A stretch of 64,000 nt of DNA, taken from positions 115,944 to 179,943 of the forward strand of contig CAVLDO010000001.1 of the NCBI GenBank assembly GCA_963662035.1, given 5' to 3'. Shown one piece after another: positions 36,310 to 45,149 of this stretch; the first letter of the stretch is position 1; each line of letters opens with the position of its first letter. Below the pieces are notes generated by a model. It saw nothing but the letters and a program-made list of their open reading frames with translations, made no database searches and was not told where the DNA came from. Source of the DNA: Equibacterium sp963662035 (GTDB taxonomy: Bacteria; Bacteroidota; Bacteroidia; Bacteroidales; UBA932). A program made the translations under genes and the position numbers.

Positions 36310-36340
36310 TTTGTGCAAATGTACATTTTTTTTACCTTTG
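36310..36340 (+). promoter_or_regulatory. Promoter of the TPR gene, perfect consensus
   Basis: TTTG (36310-36313), exactly 19 bp, TACCTTTG (36333-36340). This is one of the best matches in the window; the ATG follows 57 nt downstream. Confidence 0.8.
36316..36323 (-). promoter_or_regulatory. -7 box for the DUF3109 gene
   Basis: TACATTTG on the minus strand, 23 nt ahead of the ATG. It lies inside the spacer of the opposing TPR promoter. Confidence 0.5.
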
Positions 36341-36397
36341 CCCTAATTGGCACACGTTGTGCTGATACCTCCCTACGGATATTATTTTACCGACATT

Positions 36398-37360
36398 ATG
36401 AAAAAAATATTTCTCACTTTGGCTGTCGCGTGCGCGACTTTCGGCTTTGCACAAGCCCAGGATATCGAAACTGCCGTAAACGCCTATAACGAGGCGGGCA
36501 CAATTCTCAACGAAGGCAACGTTTCGGAGGCTCTCCCCAAATTCCTGGAATGTCTTGAAATGGCCAAGACCCTCGGCGAAGAGGGGAGCAACGTGGTCAC
36601 CGACTGCCAGACAATCATCCCCCAGATTTATATGAAACTCGGCGAGGAGGCTGCCGAGGCAAGCGAATATGACACCGCCATCGAGAACTTCCGCAATGTG
36701 ATCAAGACCGCCACCGAATACGGCAACTGCGCAGACGAGGCGGAGCGCGCACAGACGCTGGTGCCCAAGATGCTTATGGCAAAGGGTGGCGCGCTGCTCA
36801 ACAACAAGCAGTTCGACGATGCTGCAGCCGCCTTCAAGGAGGTTGCCATAGCCGACTCCACCAACGTCACCGCGCGTATGCGCCTTGGCCTTGCACAGGT
36901 GGGCGGCGGCGACTTTGACTCCGCCATCGAGTCGTTCTCCGACGCCGCATCTATCGCCGGCGAGGATACAAAAGACTACAAGGACGCGATGAAGCAGATT
37001 TCAAACTGCTACCTCAAGAAGGCCGTCTCCTGCCAAAAGGCAAAGGATATGCGCGGTATGATGGAGAATGCGCAGCACTCGGCACAAGCTATGGACACCC
37101 CCAACGCAGAGAAGCTCATCGGCATCAGCGCCCTCAACCTCAAGCAGTACGACATAGCCATAGACGCCTTTGAGGCTTATCTGGCCCTCTCGCCCAACGC
37201 CAAGGACAAATCCCAGATCATCTATCAGCTTGCCAGCGCATACGAAGGCCGCAAAGACCGCGCTAAGGCCTGCTCTTACTACAAGCAGATCGTAGACGAC
37301 GCCAAATTCGGCGCGGTCGCAAAATACAAGGTGGACGAGGAGCTTAAATGCAACCAGTAA
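36398..37360 (+). CDS. Exported tetratricopeptide-repeat protein
   Basis: A 320-aa periplasmic protein with signal peptide MKKIFLTLAVACATFGFAQA. Several helical TPR-like units follow, such as AYNEAGTILNEGNVSEALPK near 27, ALLNNKQFDDAAAAFKEVAI, and IGISALNLKQYDIAIDAFEA. TPR arrays bind peptides or partner proteins; no partner is evident. The start is the ATG at 36398, giving a clean signal peptide, not an upstream in-frame ATG at 36347. Its end overlaps the U32 gene by 13 nt. Confidence 0.85.
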   Translation: MKKIFLTLAVACATFGFAQAQDIETAVNAYNEAGTILNEGNVSEALPKFLECLEMAKTLGEEGSNVVTDCQTIIPQIYMKLGEEAAEASEYDTAIENFRNVIKTATEYGNCADEAERAQTLVPKMLMAKGGALLNNKQFDDAAAAFKEVAIADSTNVTARMRLGLAQVGGGDFDSAIESFSDAASIAGEDTKDYKDAMKQISNCYLKKAVSCQKAKDMRGMMENAQHSAQAMDTPNAEKLIGISALNLKQYDIAIDAFEAYLALSPNAKDKSQIIYQLASAYEGRKDRAKACSYYKQIVDDAKFGAVAKYKVDEELKCNQ

Positions 37361-39213
37361 AATTGGAGCTGCTCGCACCCGCGAGAAATAGCGAAATCGG
37401 CATCGCAGCCATAGACTGCGGTGCCGATGCTGTATATATCGCGGGGCCGGCGTTCGGGGCGCGTGCCGCTGCGGGCAATCCGGTAGAGGATATCCGCAGT
37501 CTGGCCAACTATGCCCACCGCTTCGGCGCCAAGGTTTATGCAGCTGTCAACACAATCATCTTTGAAAATGAGCTGCAGCAGGCCCGGCGCCTGATTTGGG
37601 AGCTGTACGACGCCGGGGCCGACGCCCTGATAGTGCAGGATCTTGGCATCACGCAGATGGATCTGCCCCCGATAGAGCTGCACGCCTCCACGCAGTGTGC
37701 CATCCGCACCCCACAGCAGGCCGCGATGCTCGCCTCGCTGGGTTTTACCAGGCTGATTCTGGAGCGGCAGCTATCGCTCGATGAGATCCGCGCCATCAGG
37801 GATGCGGTAAGCTGCGAGCTGGAGTTTTTTGTGCACGGAGCCATCTGCGTCGGCTATAGCGGCAACTGCTATCTGAGTCAGCACCTTGCCGGACGCAGCG
37901 CCAACCGGGGCGCCTGCATCCAGGCCTGCCGCAGCCTCTACGATGTGGTCTGCGAAGACGCCCGTGTTCTCAAACAGAACTGCGCAATACTCTCCCCTAA
38001 AGATTTCCGCCTTGACGACAGGCTTATGCAGCTTGCCGCGGCGGGCATCTGCTCTTTCAAGATAGAGGGGCGGCTCAAGAGCGCCTCATACGTAAAGAAC
38101 GTCGTGCGCCACTACCGCAGCCGTCTCGACGAAACAATCAACGCCGATGCGCGGTTTGCCGCCGCCTCCGACGGACATCCCGAGGGGGGCTTCACCCCCG
38201 AAGTCAACGCCACCTTCAATCGGGGCTACACCCGGTTTTTCATAGACGGCAAGCGTGACTGCTGGAACTCACGGGAGAGTTCTAAGTCGCTGGGAGAAAT
38301 GCTGGGCACAATCCGGCAGGTGAAAGGCCGCACCCGCAGCATCGTCTTGGAGAGTCCGCAGAAGGTGAGCAACGGCGATGGACTGCTGTTCATAACGGGC
38401 GAGGGGGAGAACATCGGGATGCGGGCCGATGTGGTGCGCGGCAATGAAATCACCGTGAAGGACACCTCCGGCCTTTTTGCGGGGCAGAAGGTCTTCCGCA
38501 ACCTCAACATTCTTCTGGAAAAGGATCTGCAGAACAATATGCCCCGCCGCGCCCTGCAGGCACAAATCCGCGTGGAGGGAGGTCTTGCCACGGCGCGCGA
38601 CGCCGCATCGGGCATCGAGGTATCTGCACCCCTGCCGCAGGGGGCCCCTGTGGCTAAGAAGCCGCAGACCGCCCTGGAGGGTATCGCCCGGCAGCTGGGC
38701 AAGCGCTCCGGCATCTTTGACTTCCGCTGCACGGCGGTGGAGCAGTCCCCTGTGCTCTTCTACAGCGCCGCATCGCTCAATGCCCTGCGCCGCGCTCTAT
38801 CGGAAGAGCTTCAGATGCGGCGGCTGCAGCGCTTCGGGGAGCAGAAGGCACTCGCGGCTGCGGCTGCAGCGGCAAAAGTGGAGGAGGTGCGCTCTGCCAT
38901 CGCAGCCGGGAAACCCTTGAGTCCAGGCATCTGCCGCGGAAGGGCTTTTTACAGCGCCAACTGTGCCAATTCCCTGGCCCGGAAGGTGCTGCTATCCTGC
39001 GGCTACGACAAGGTCGATGATGCCTACGAGATAGACCCGCCCTGCGGCGCCGCCCTTATGCGGAGCCGCTACTGCATCCGCCGCGAACTGGGGCTCTGCC
39101 CCAAGGCGAATCCAGGCTGCAAGGCCCCCGGAGCGCTGTTCCTGCTCAATTCGGGACATAGGCTGCGCCTGGAATTCGATTGCAAAAGATGCGAAATGGT
39201 TATATCTTTGTAA
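37348..39213 (+). CDS. U32 family peptidase/hydroxylase-like protein (YhbU/RlhA type)
   Basis: A 621-aa protein of the U32 family (PF01136 plus a C-terminal collagenase-like domain). LELLAPARNSEIGIAAIDCGADAVYIAG opens the TIM-barrel-like part. HGAICVGYSGNCYLS near 168-182 and GRSANRGACIQACR near 188-201 supply the conserved cysteines thought to hold an Fe-S cluster, and IEGRLKSASYVKNVV is also diagnostic. Some members introduce hydroxycytidine into 23S rRNA; whether this one does is inference. The holB -7 box lies inside its last codons. Confidence 0.88.
   Translation: MQPVKLELLAPARNSEIGIAAIDCGADAVYIAGPAFGARAAAGNPVEDIRSLANYAHRFGAKVYAAVNTIIFENELQQARRLIWELYDAGADALIVQDLGITQMDLPPIELHASTQCAIRTPQQAAMLASLGFTRLILERQLSLDEIRAIRDAVSCELEFFVHGAICVGYSGNCYLSQHLAGRSANRGACIQACRSLYDVVCEDARVLKQNCAILSPKDFRLDDRLMQLAAAGICSFKIEGRLKSASYVKNVVRHYRSRLDETINADARFAAASDGHPEGGFTPEVNATFNRGYTRFFIDGKRDCWNSRESSKSLGEMLGTIRQVKGRTRSIVLESPQKVSNGDGLLFITGEGENIGMRADVVRGNEITVKDTSGLFAGQKVFRNLNILLEKDLQNNMPRRALQAQIRVEGGLATARDAASGIEVSAPLPQGAPVAKKPQTALEGIARQLGKRSGIFDFRCTAVEQSPVLFYSAASLNALRRALSEELQMRRLQRFGEQKALAAAAAAAKVEEVRSAIAAGKPLSPGICRGRAFYSANCANSLARKVLLSCGYDKVDDAYEIDPPCGAALMRSRYCIRRELGLCPKANPGCKAPGALFLLNSGHRLRLEFDCKRCEMVISL
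39180..39210 (+). promoter_or_regulatory. Promoter of holB inside the U32 3' end
   Basis: TTG (39180-39182), 20 bp, TATCTTTG (39203-39210). The holB ATG is 7 nt after the box, so the mRNA leader would be 0-4 nt. Confidence 0.6.
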
Positions 39214-39217
39214 AATT

Positions 39218-40351
39218 ATGCGCTTTAGGGAGATATATGGAAACAAAATCCTGGGCGAGAGGCTTCGGAAAATGGTAGACGAAGACCGCCTGGGCCACGC
39301 CCTGCTGTTTGTGGAACAGGACGGTATGGGGGCGCTGGCCTTTGCCATAGCCCTGTCGCAATATCTCAACTGCAGCCGCCACACAGACGGCGACAGCTGC
39401 GGCGAGTGCCCCAGCTGCAACCGCCACCAAAGGCTCTCCTACCCCGACCTGCACTTCGCATTTCCCGTGAGCGCCACCTCAAAACTCTCCGAGCCGGAGA
39501 AAAAGCACCCCATAAGCAACTATTTTCTGCGCGACTGGAGCGCCCTGACCCTGCAGAACCCCTATTTCCGCAGCCAGGATCTGACCGCCGCCCTCGGTAT
39601 GGAAAACAAGTCGGGGGTGATTTCAGTAAACGAAGCGCGGGAAATCACCAACATACTCTCTCTGCAGCCCTTTGAATCGCAATACAAGATTGTGGTGATA
39701 TGGGAGGCGGAAAAGATGAACGCCGATGCCGCCAACAAGCTGCTCAAGCTGCTGGAAGAGCCCCCGGCAGGCACTCTGTTCCTGCTGGTGACCCACAAGG
39801 TGGAGAAGATGCTCGCCACTATAATCTCGCGCTGCCAGGTCATCACCCTGCAGCCTATGGGAAGGGACGAGATGGCCGCGATACTCTCGCAGCGCCTCGG
39901 AATTGGCGAAGAGGATGCCCGCAGTGCAGCCGCCTCGGCCTCGGGCAGCATAGGCAAGGCATTTGCCGCGGCCGACAGCGCCCGTCAGGGGAGCGACATA
40001 GAAGAGCTGTCGATGGCCTTTATAGAGGCGGCATCCGGCCGTTCGCTCTCGGCGACCCTCAAAGTCAGCGATGCTGTCGCCGCCCTGGGCCGCGACCGTC
40101 AGAGGCAATGGTGCATTTGCACGGAAGAGCTTGTGCGCAAGATGTTCTGCTTTTCAGGAAATCTGGAGCAGATTTCTTTCGCCCTCTCAAAAGAGACAGA
40201 ATTCATCAAGCGGACCGCCCCCGGCATCAAAAAGGGGTTCTACAGCAAGGCATTTACGGCTCTTGACGCCGCCCTGCGCCTGATTGATGCCAACGTGAAC
40301 GCGAAACTGATTTTCGCAGACCTGGCCAACCGCTTTTACATATATATTTAG
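39218..40351 (+). CDS. holB: DNA polymerase III delta' subunit-like protein
   Basis: This clamp-loader subunit has an AAA+ fold with a degenerate P-loop. The 377-aa protein opens MRFREIYGNKILGERLRKMV. It has the zinc-module cysteines CSRHTDGDSCGECPSC near 50-67, then VISVNEAREITNILSLQPFE, MNADAANKLLKLLEEPPAGTL and the SRC motif (IISRCQVITLQP near 205). The Walker A site is lost (EQDGMGALA), as expected for delta'. The ricT and gldH-like genes follow within a few bases, a common Bacteroidota order. Confidence 0.9.
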   Translation: MRFREIYGNKILGERLRKMVDEDRLGHALLFVEQDGMGALAFAIALSQYLNCSRHTDGDSCGECPSCNRHQRLSYPDLHFAFPVSATSKLSEPEKKHPISNYFLRDWSALTLQNPYFRSQDLTAALGMENKSGVISVNEAREITNILSLQPFESQYKIVVIWEAEKMNADAANKLLKLLEEPPAGTLFLLVTHKVEKMLATIISRCQVITLQPMGRDEMAAILSQRLGIGEEDARSAAASASGSIGKAFAAADSARQGSDIEELSMAFIEAASGRSLSATLKVSDAVAALGRDRQRQWCICTEELVRKMFCFSGNLEQISFALSKETEFIKRTAPGIKKGFYSKAFTALDAALRLIDANVNAKLIFADLANRFYIYI

Positions 40352-40355
40352 CACA

Positions 40356-42077
40356 ATGGATTACTACGACTATAGATTCGACTGCTCTCGCGGATGCAAG
40401 GTGGAGCGCGACGATACCGGCCTGCTGCAGGTTGACTACAAACCCGGCTGCTGCAAGCTCTCCGACTTTGACTATCTGAACGGGCTGGACACCGAAAAAT
40501 ACAGGGAATATTACGAAGTCCGCTTCAAGAACACCAGAAAGGTCATTTTCTGCAACGATTCGGGGCAACAGCTCAAAGCGGGCGACCTGGTGATTGTGGA
40601 GGCGACCAACGGACACGATCTGGGCATCGTGACCCTCTGCGGCCCCGTGGTGCTGCGACAGATGGCAAAGCGCCGCATCAACCCCGAGACCTACCAGTTC
40701 AAGAAAATCTACCGCAAGGCCAAGGCTCTGGACATAGAGCACTGGCAGGAAGCCATCTCGCGCGAATACAGCACAATGATCCGCTCCCGGCAACTGGCAG
40801 CCCGCCTCGGCCTCAAGATGAAGATAGGCGATGTGGAATTCCAGGGAGACGGCACCAAGGCAATCTTCTACTACATTGCAGACGAACGTGTGGACTTCCG
40901 CCAGCTAATCAAGGACTTTGCAGAGGAGTTCCACATCAGGATAGAGATGAAGCAGATAGGCGCCCGCCAGGAGGCGGGGCTCATAGGCGGACTTGGCGTA
41001 TGCGGCCGGCCCCTGTGCTGCTCTAAATTCATATCGGACTTCAAGTCCATCACCACCGCCGCCGCCCGCTGCCAGGACTTAGCCCTCAACCCGCAGAAAC
41101 TGGCGGGGCAGTGCAGCAAACTCAAATGCTGCATCAATTTCGAGGCCTCGACCTACATCGACGCCCGCAAGAGGCTGCCCGATGTACGCGAGCCACTGGA
41201 TCTGGAGGACGGCCCGGCATTCCTGGTGAAGACCGACGTGCTTATGGGAACTATGTGGTTCTCCTTTGACAAGGGGAATATGGCCAATATGTTCCCCCTC
41301 TCCGCCGACCAGGTGCGGCAGATAATCGACCTCAACCGCCACGGCGCAAAGGGAGACCCGGTGATCGAGAGCGCAAAGGGCGATGACACCCCCGACTTTG
41401 TGACCGCTGTGGGCGACGACAGCATAACCCGCTTTGACTCCGCCGGCAAGAAGCGCTCGCGCGGCGGCCGTTCGCGCGGCCGCAAGGGCGATGAATCCCG
41501 CGGCGCATCGGCCAAGGGGGGCGGCCAAAAAGGCGGAAGCGACAATGACGGCGCCTCATCAGGGGGCCGCAAAAGCGACTCCCGCAAGAGCGGCAGCTCC
41601 GACCAGAAGCGGGAAGGCCGTTCCGGCCGCGGCGATGGACGCCCCCGGCAGAACGGAGAGGGGGCACCGCAATTCGAAGGGGGCGAGAAAGGCTCCAGAC
41701 AGAGGAGGAGCGACGAGCGCCGCAAAGGCTCCCGCCCGAATGCGGAGAGCGGCGGCGCTGCCTCCGGCATCATTGACGCGGCCGGCTCCAACGGCGGCTC
41801 GCCCGAGGGCGGAGTCTCCTCCGGCGGCAAGATGCGTGGCGCAGATAACGGCGAAAGACGGGATCGCAGAGGCGGCGACCGCCGGGGTGGTGAAACAGAG
41901 CGCCGCAGCCGCGAAGGACGCGATCGCAATGAGGGTCGTGAAAACAGCGGAAACCGCGAGGGCGGCGAAGGCCGTGAACGCCGCAGCCGCGAGGGCCGCG
42001 AACGGCGCGACAGACGTGAAGGCCGCGGCGGCGAAAGCGCTCCGGCAGCAAACCACAGCGATGAGAGCGCCTCTTAA
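40356..42077 (+). CDS. ricT: PSP1-domain protein RicT/YaaT with a long disordered tail
   Basis: Residues 1-355 are the PSP1/RicT protein: KVIFCNDSGQQLKAGDLVIVE, then RIEMKQIGARQEAGLIGGLG and the Cys-rich CGRPLCCSKFISD and CSKLKCCINFEA near 208-260, which in RicT help bind an Fe-S cluster. In Bacillus, RicT belongs to the RicAFT complex that works with RNase Y. Residues about 360-573 form a Gly/Arg/Ser/Glu-rich, repeat-like tail (SRGGRSRGRKG, RDRRGGDRRGGETERR, EGRERRSREGRERRDRREG). It contains RGG-type clusters and no predicted fold, and resembles RNA-binding disordered tails. The end overlaps the next gene by 17 nt. Confidence 0.88.
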   Translation: MDYYDYRFDCSRGCKVERDDTGLLQVDYKPGCCKLSDFDYLNGLDTEKYREYYEVRFKNTRKVIFCNDSGQQLKAGDLVIVEATNGHDLGIVTLCGPVVLRQMAKRRINPETYQFKKIYRKAKALDIEHWQEAISREYSTMIRSRQLAARLGLKMKIGDVEFQGDGTKAIFYYIADERVDFRQLIKDFAEEFHIRIEMKQIGARQEAGLIGGLGVCGRPLCCSKFISDFKSITTAAARCQDLALNPQKLAGQCSKLKCCINFEASTYIDARKRLPDVREPLDLEDGPAFLVKTDVLMGTMWFSFDKGNMANMFPLSADQVRQIIDLNRHGAKGDPVIESAKGDDTPDFVTAVGDDSITRFDSAGKKRSRGGRSRGRKGDESRGASAKGGGQKGGSDNDGASSGGRKSDSRKSGSSDQKREGRSGRGDGRPRQNGEGAPQFEGGEKGSRQRRSDERRKGSRPNAESGGAASGIIDAAGSNGGSPEGGVSSGGKMRGADNGERRDRRGGDRRGGETERRSREGRDRNEGRENSGNREGGEGRERRSREGRERRDRREGRGGESAPAANHSDESAS

Positions 42078-42579
42078 AGCCATAGCGGCGGCACTTGCGT
42101 CGATTGTGGCGGCGAGCGCCTGCGACTATCCCTACGAGAACTTCTTTCTGGCGCAGGATCTCACCCCCGAGGAGCTGCGGCAGGGGGTCAGCTTCGATTT
42201 CCCGATGGATTCCGGCTACACCTACACTGCAATCGTAGCCTGCCGGATAGACGCCACCGCCAGCGTAAAAGAGAGCGTAGAACTCAATTTCAACGTAATT
42301 TCCCCCAATTTCAGCTCCTACAGCGAGAGCGTGGCCTTTCCTGTGGTGAGCAATGTCCGCCAGAAAAAAGCCGCCGGACAGGAGGCGCAAGTCCTCTTCA
42401 AGCAGCGCGGCCGCAATCTCGACAACCAGTGGGGCTGGCGCTGCGGCATAAATTGCGACTCCCTCCCCGGGCGGTGGCGCGTGATAATTTCTATAAAGGA
42501 TTCCACCGACCTGGGCCGGGTAAAAGCCCTGGGATTTTCATATAAAGGCCTTAAGAATGAGCAAGAACAAACTCTATAA
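42061..42579 (+). CDS. GldH-like lipoprotein (provisional)
   Basis: A 172-aa lipoprotein with signal peptide ending at IVAASAC. The mature part is short and beta-rich (DYPYENFFLAQDL, GVSFDFPMDSGYTYTAIVAC, WGWRCGINCDSLPGRWRVIISI). Its position directly after ricT and the DYPYENF and terminal W-R-V-I-I-S-I pattern recall the gliding lipoprotein GldH, but similarity is modest and no other gliding gene is seen in the window. The start is the ATG at 42061, inside the end of ricT; an upstream open reading of the same frame is only an open frame through the ricT tail. It overlaps trmB by 23 nt. Confidence 0.6.
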   Translation: MRAPLKAIAAALASIVAASACDYPYENFFLAQDLTPEELRQGVSFDFPMDSGYTYTAIVACRIDATASVKESVELNFNVISPNFSSYSESVAFPVVSNVRQKKAAGQEAQVLFKQRGRNLDNQWGWRCGINCDSLPGRWRVIISIKDSTDLGRVKALGFSYKGLKNEQEQTL

Positions 42580-43225
42580 ATTCGCGCAGAACGAAACCTT
42601 TTCCTGTCTGATCCAGCCACCCACGGAGCTTATGCTCTCCGGAGAACACCCCCTCAAGGGGCATTGGAACAGCGAGGTGTTCCACAACGACCGCCCCATA
42701 GTGCTGGAGCTGGGCTGCGGCAAGGGAGAATACACCATAGCCCTTGCGCTGCGCAACCCGGATGTCAACTACATCGGGGTGGACATCAAGGGGGCCCGAC
42801 TTTGGAAAGGGGCCAAATTCGCCACGGAGAACGCCCTGCCCAACGTCGCCTTTCTCCGCACCCGGATCGACTTCATAAAGTCGATTTTCGCCCCCGGAGA
42901 GGTCTCTGAAATCTGGATAACCTTTGCCGACCCGCAGCCCAAGAGCCCCAACCGCCGGCTCACATCGCCGGTGTTCCTGGACCGATACCGCGCATTTCTC
43001 AAAGAGGGGGGCATCGTCAACCTCAAGACCGACAGCCAGCTGCTGCACGAGTACACCCTGGAGGTGGCGCGCAGCCGCAATCTGGAGATACTGGAGGCCA
43101 ATAGCGACATCTACGGCAGCGGCCGCGTAAGCGAAGATGACATTCTGAATGTAAAGACTTATTACGAGCAGAAATTCCTGGCGGAGGGGCTTCCCATCAC
43201 CTACGCCGCCTTCCGCCTCAAATAG
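42557..43225 (+). CDS. trmB: tRNA (guanine-N7-)-methyltransferase
   Basis: It forms m7G46 in the tRNA variable loop. The 222-aa protein has SAM motif I IVLELGCGKGEYTIALALR near 48-66, VNYIGVDIKGARLWKGAK, the catalytic-region IWITFADPQPKSPNRRL near 117-133, and the C-terminal TYYEQKFLAEGLPITYAAFRL, all typical for TrmB. It overlaps the GldH-like gene by 23 nt and ends 2 bp from the convergent polyprenyl synthase gene. Confidence 0.96.
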   Translation: MSKNKLYKFAQNETFSCLIQPPTELMLSGEHPLKGHWNSEVFHNDRPIVLELGCGKGEYTIALALRNPDVNYIGVDIKGARLWKGAKFATENALPNVAFLRTRIDFIKSIFAPGEVSEIWITFADPQPKSPNRRLTSPVFLDRYRAFLKEGGIVNLKTDSQLLHEYTLEVARSRNLEILEANSDIYGSGRVSEDDILNVKTYYEQKFLAEGLPITYAAFRLK

Positions 43226-43227
43226 GG

Positions 43228-44184
43228 CTATTTGTTGCGCAGAGTGAGGCTCTGCGCGAGGGCCGAGAGCATATCCCGCGCCCGGCAGGGGGCGAAAGCC
43301 TCCAGCGACTCCACGGCGGAGGCCGTCTGCTCCCGGAGCATCTTCTGGGCGTATGCGATGCCGTCGTATTTCTGCACAAAGGGCAGCACTCCGTCACAGG
43401 CCCCCGCATCCACATTCGCCAGCAACCCCTTGCCCTCCGCCTCCGGGGCATTCTGCAGCGCCCCTATCAGCGGTATGGTGATTTTGCGCTCCTTTATGTC
43501 CTGCCCCGTGGGTTTGCCTATTGCCAGCTGCGGCGAATAGTCCAGAATGTCGTCGCGCATCTGAAACGCGAGCCCGAGATGGTAGGCAAACTGGCCTGCC
43601 GCCTTGATTTTGGCCTCGTCTGCCGTAACGCTGTGCACACCGCTCTTCATAGATGCGGCAAAGAGAGAGGCCGTTTTGTGGGCGATGATGTAGATATAGT
43701 CGCCGTAGGTGGTGTCCAGAGCCGACGCCTTCTCTATCTGGAACATCTCCCCCTTTGCCAGGTCGCCCAGGCAGATTGTGAAATAGCGGAAGATTTCCGG
43801 ATCTCCGGTGTCCAACAACACCGACACCCCGCGCGAAAGCCAGTAGTCACCCACCAGCACCGCTGCCGTGGGGTTGAGCAGGGCATTCAGGGTTGGGAAT
43901 CCGCGCCGCACGCCGCTCTCGTCTGCCACATCATCGTGCATCAGGGTGGCCGTGTGAATCATTTCGGAGGCCACGGCGCACCGGATGCTGTTGCAGTTGC
44001 AAGCGCCCCCCGCAAGGCGGGCGAAAAGCAGGCAGAGCATAGGGCGCAACTGCTTGCCCCCATGCTCTGCAACATAGCGGTTCACCTTGTCAAGAATATT
44101 GACGTCAGAGGCTATGGTTTCGGAGAAAAGTTTTTCGAAAGCCTCCCAGTCCTGCGCGAGATATGTCTTGACAGATGTGAACAT
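43228..44184 (-). CDS. Polyprenyl diphosphate synthase (long-chain)
   Basis: A trans-prenyltransferase of 318 aa with both Asp-rich motifs: LMHDDVADESG near 81 and FQMRDDILDYS near 211. GGKQLRPMLCLLFARL near 44 and the KTASLFAAS segment also fit the IspA/IspB family. A product such as octaprenyl diphosphate for menaquinone side chains is inferred. Its ATG overlaps the stop of the outer-membrane protein gene (TGATG), so the two are translationally coupled at the end of a long minus-strand unit. Confidence 0.93.
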   Translation of the reverse strand: MFTSVKTYLAQDWEAFEKLFSETIASDVNILDKVNRYVAEHGGKQLRPMLCLLFARLAGGACNCNSIRCAVASEMIHTATLMHDDVADESGVRRGFPTLNALLNPTAAVLVGDYWLSRGVSVLLDTGDPEIFRYFTICLGDLAKGEMFQIEKASALDTTYGDYIYIIAHKTASLFAASMKSGVHSVTADEAKIKAAGQFAYHLGLAFQMRDDILDYSPQLAIGKPTGQDIKERKITIPLIGALQNAPEAEGKGLLANVDAGACDGVLPFVQKYDGIAYAQKMLREQTASAVESLEAFAPCRARDMLSALAQSLTLRNK

Positions 44185-44813
44185 CAGAAAAGATATGCCA
44201 CCGAAAACTGCATGCAGCGGGCGTTGCGCCGCTCGATGCCTGCTACCCGGTCCTGATATTCGCTCATATCGGCGACCTCTCCGAAATTCCAGTTGTAGGT
44301 CAGCGACAGCTGGATTATATTCATAAGGTCCAGACCGCCGCCCACAGAAATGCCGTATTCAAAACGTTTGGCGGAGGAAGTGACTTTTTCCAACGCATTG
44401 CCGACCTCCGTGTCGCTGATGCTGTTGGAAAAGTTGTATCCGATGCACGGGGCGACCTGCACGTAAGGGCGCACAATCACAAGATCCAGTCCCCACTGCA
44501 AGTTTATCGGCATCTCCAGATAGCTCATCTTCCAGTCGGTGAGCTCGTCCACACGGGTGCCGCGCACATTGTAGAGCAGCTCCGGCTGAAGTTTGAAGCC
44601 GTTCCAAGAATCGGTACGGATGCCCGCGCCAATGTGATAGCCGGTGTAGTTCTTGAAGAACGACCCGCCCATAATATCACCGGAAATGACGCTCCCCACA
44701 TCCTGGTTCATATCCATATTGGAGTTGGAGAGTCCCGCCTTTACCAGATAGCCGCCGGCAAAGGCATTGCAGCAGAGCATCAGCGCCGCAAGAAGTGAGA
44801 CAATCTTTTTCAT
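44184..44813 (-). CDS. Outer-membrane beta-barrel protein (PF13568-like)
   Basis: A 209-aa protein with a signal peptide (MKKIVSLLAALMLCCNAFAG). Alternating beta strands (YHIGAGIRTDSWNGFKLQPELLYN, MSYLEMPINLQWGLDLVIVRPYV, FEYGISVGGGLDLMNIIQLSLTYN) end in the C-terminal barrel signature FSVAYLF. This is the small 8-strand porin-like family common in Bacteroidota; its role is unknown. It lies 3 bp after trxA and overlaps the prenyl synthase by one base. Confidence 0.85.
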   Translation of the reverse strand: MKKIVSLLAALMLCCNAFAGGYLVKAGLSNSNMDMNQDVGSVISGDIMGGSFFKNYTGYHIGAGIRTDSWNGFKLQPELLYNVRGTRVDELTDWKMSYLEMPINLQWGLDLVIVRPYVQVAPCIGYNFSNSISDTEVGNALEKVTSSAKRFEYGISVGGGLDLMNIIQLSLTYNWNFGEVADMSEYQDRVAGIERRNARCMQFSVAYLF

Positions 44814-44816
44814 AAC

Positions 44817-45131
44817 CTACAGAAGCGCATTTAGCTTCTCCTCAAAATTGCTCTTGGGATTGACTCCCACAAGGCGGTCCACCATCTTGCCGTCTTTGAA
44901 AAAGAGGAAGGTGGGAATGTTGCGGATGCCCATTTGGGTTGCAAATTCTACAGAATCATCCACATTGCACTTGGCCACTATGGCCTTTCCCTCGAACTCG
45001 CCGGCAAGCTCGTCCACAACGGGGCTCATCGAGCGGCAGGGGCCGCACCAGGGTGCCCAGAAGTCCACCAACACAGGCTTGCCCGAATTCAGAAGTTCGG
45101 AGAAATTAGCATCATTGATAACTTGTGCCAT
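44817..45131 (-). CDS. trxA: Thioredoxin
   Basis: A 104-aa cytoplasmic thioredoxin with active site WAPWCGPCRSMSP near 27-39, the buried Asp in VDFWAPW, and the cis-Pro in RNIPTFLFF near 75. No signal peptide is present. It follows the PG0541-like gene by 18 bp and precedes the barrel protein by 3 bp, so it is probably carried on the efflux transcript. Confidence 0.96.
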   Translation of the reverse strand: MAQVINDANFSELLNSGKPVLVDFWAPWCGPCRSMSPVVDELAGEFEGKAIVAKCNVDDSVEFATQMGIRNIPTFLFFKDGKMVDRLVGVNPKSNFEEKLNALL

Positions 45132-45149
45132 ATTCTTGTCTTTTAAAGA

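Noticed and set aside
41434..42060. N-terminal extension of the GldH-like gene through the ricT tail
   Set aside because: The extension is Ala/Arg low-complexity sequence read from the ricT tail; the ATG at 42061 gives a proper lipoprotein signal peptide.
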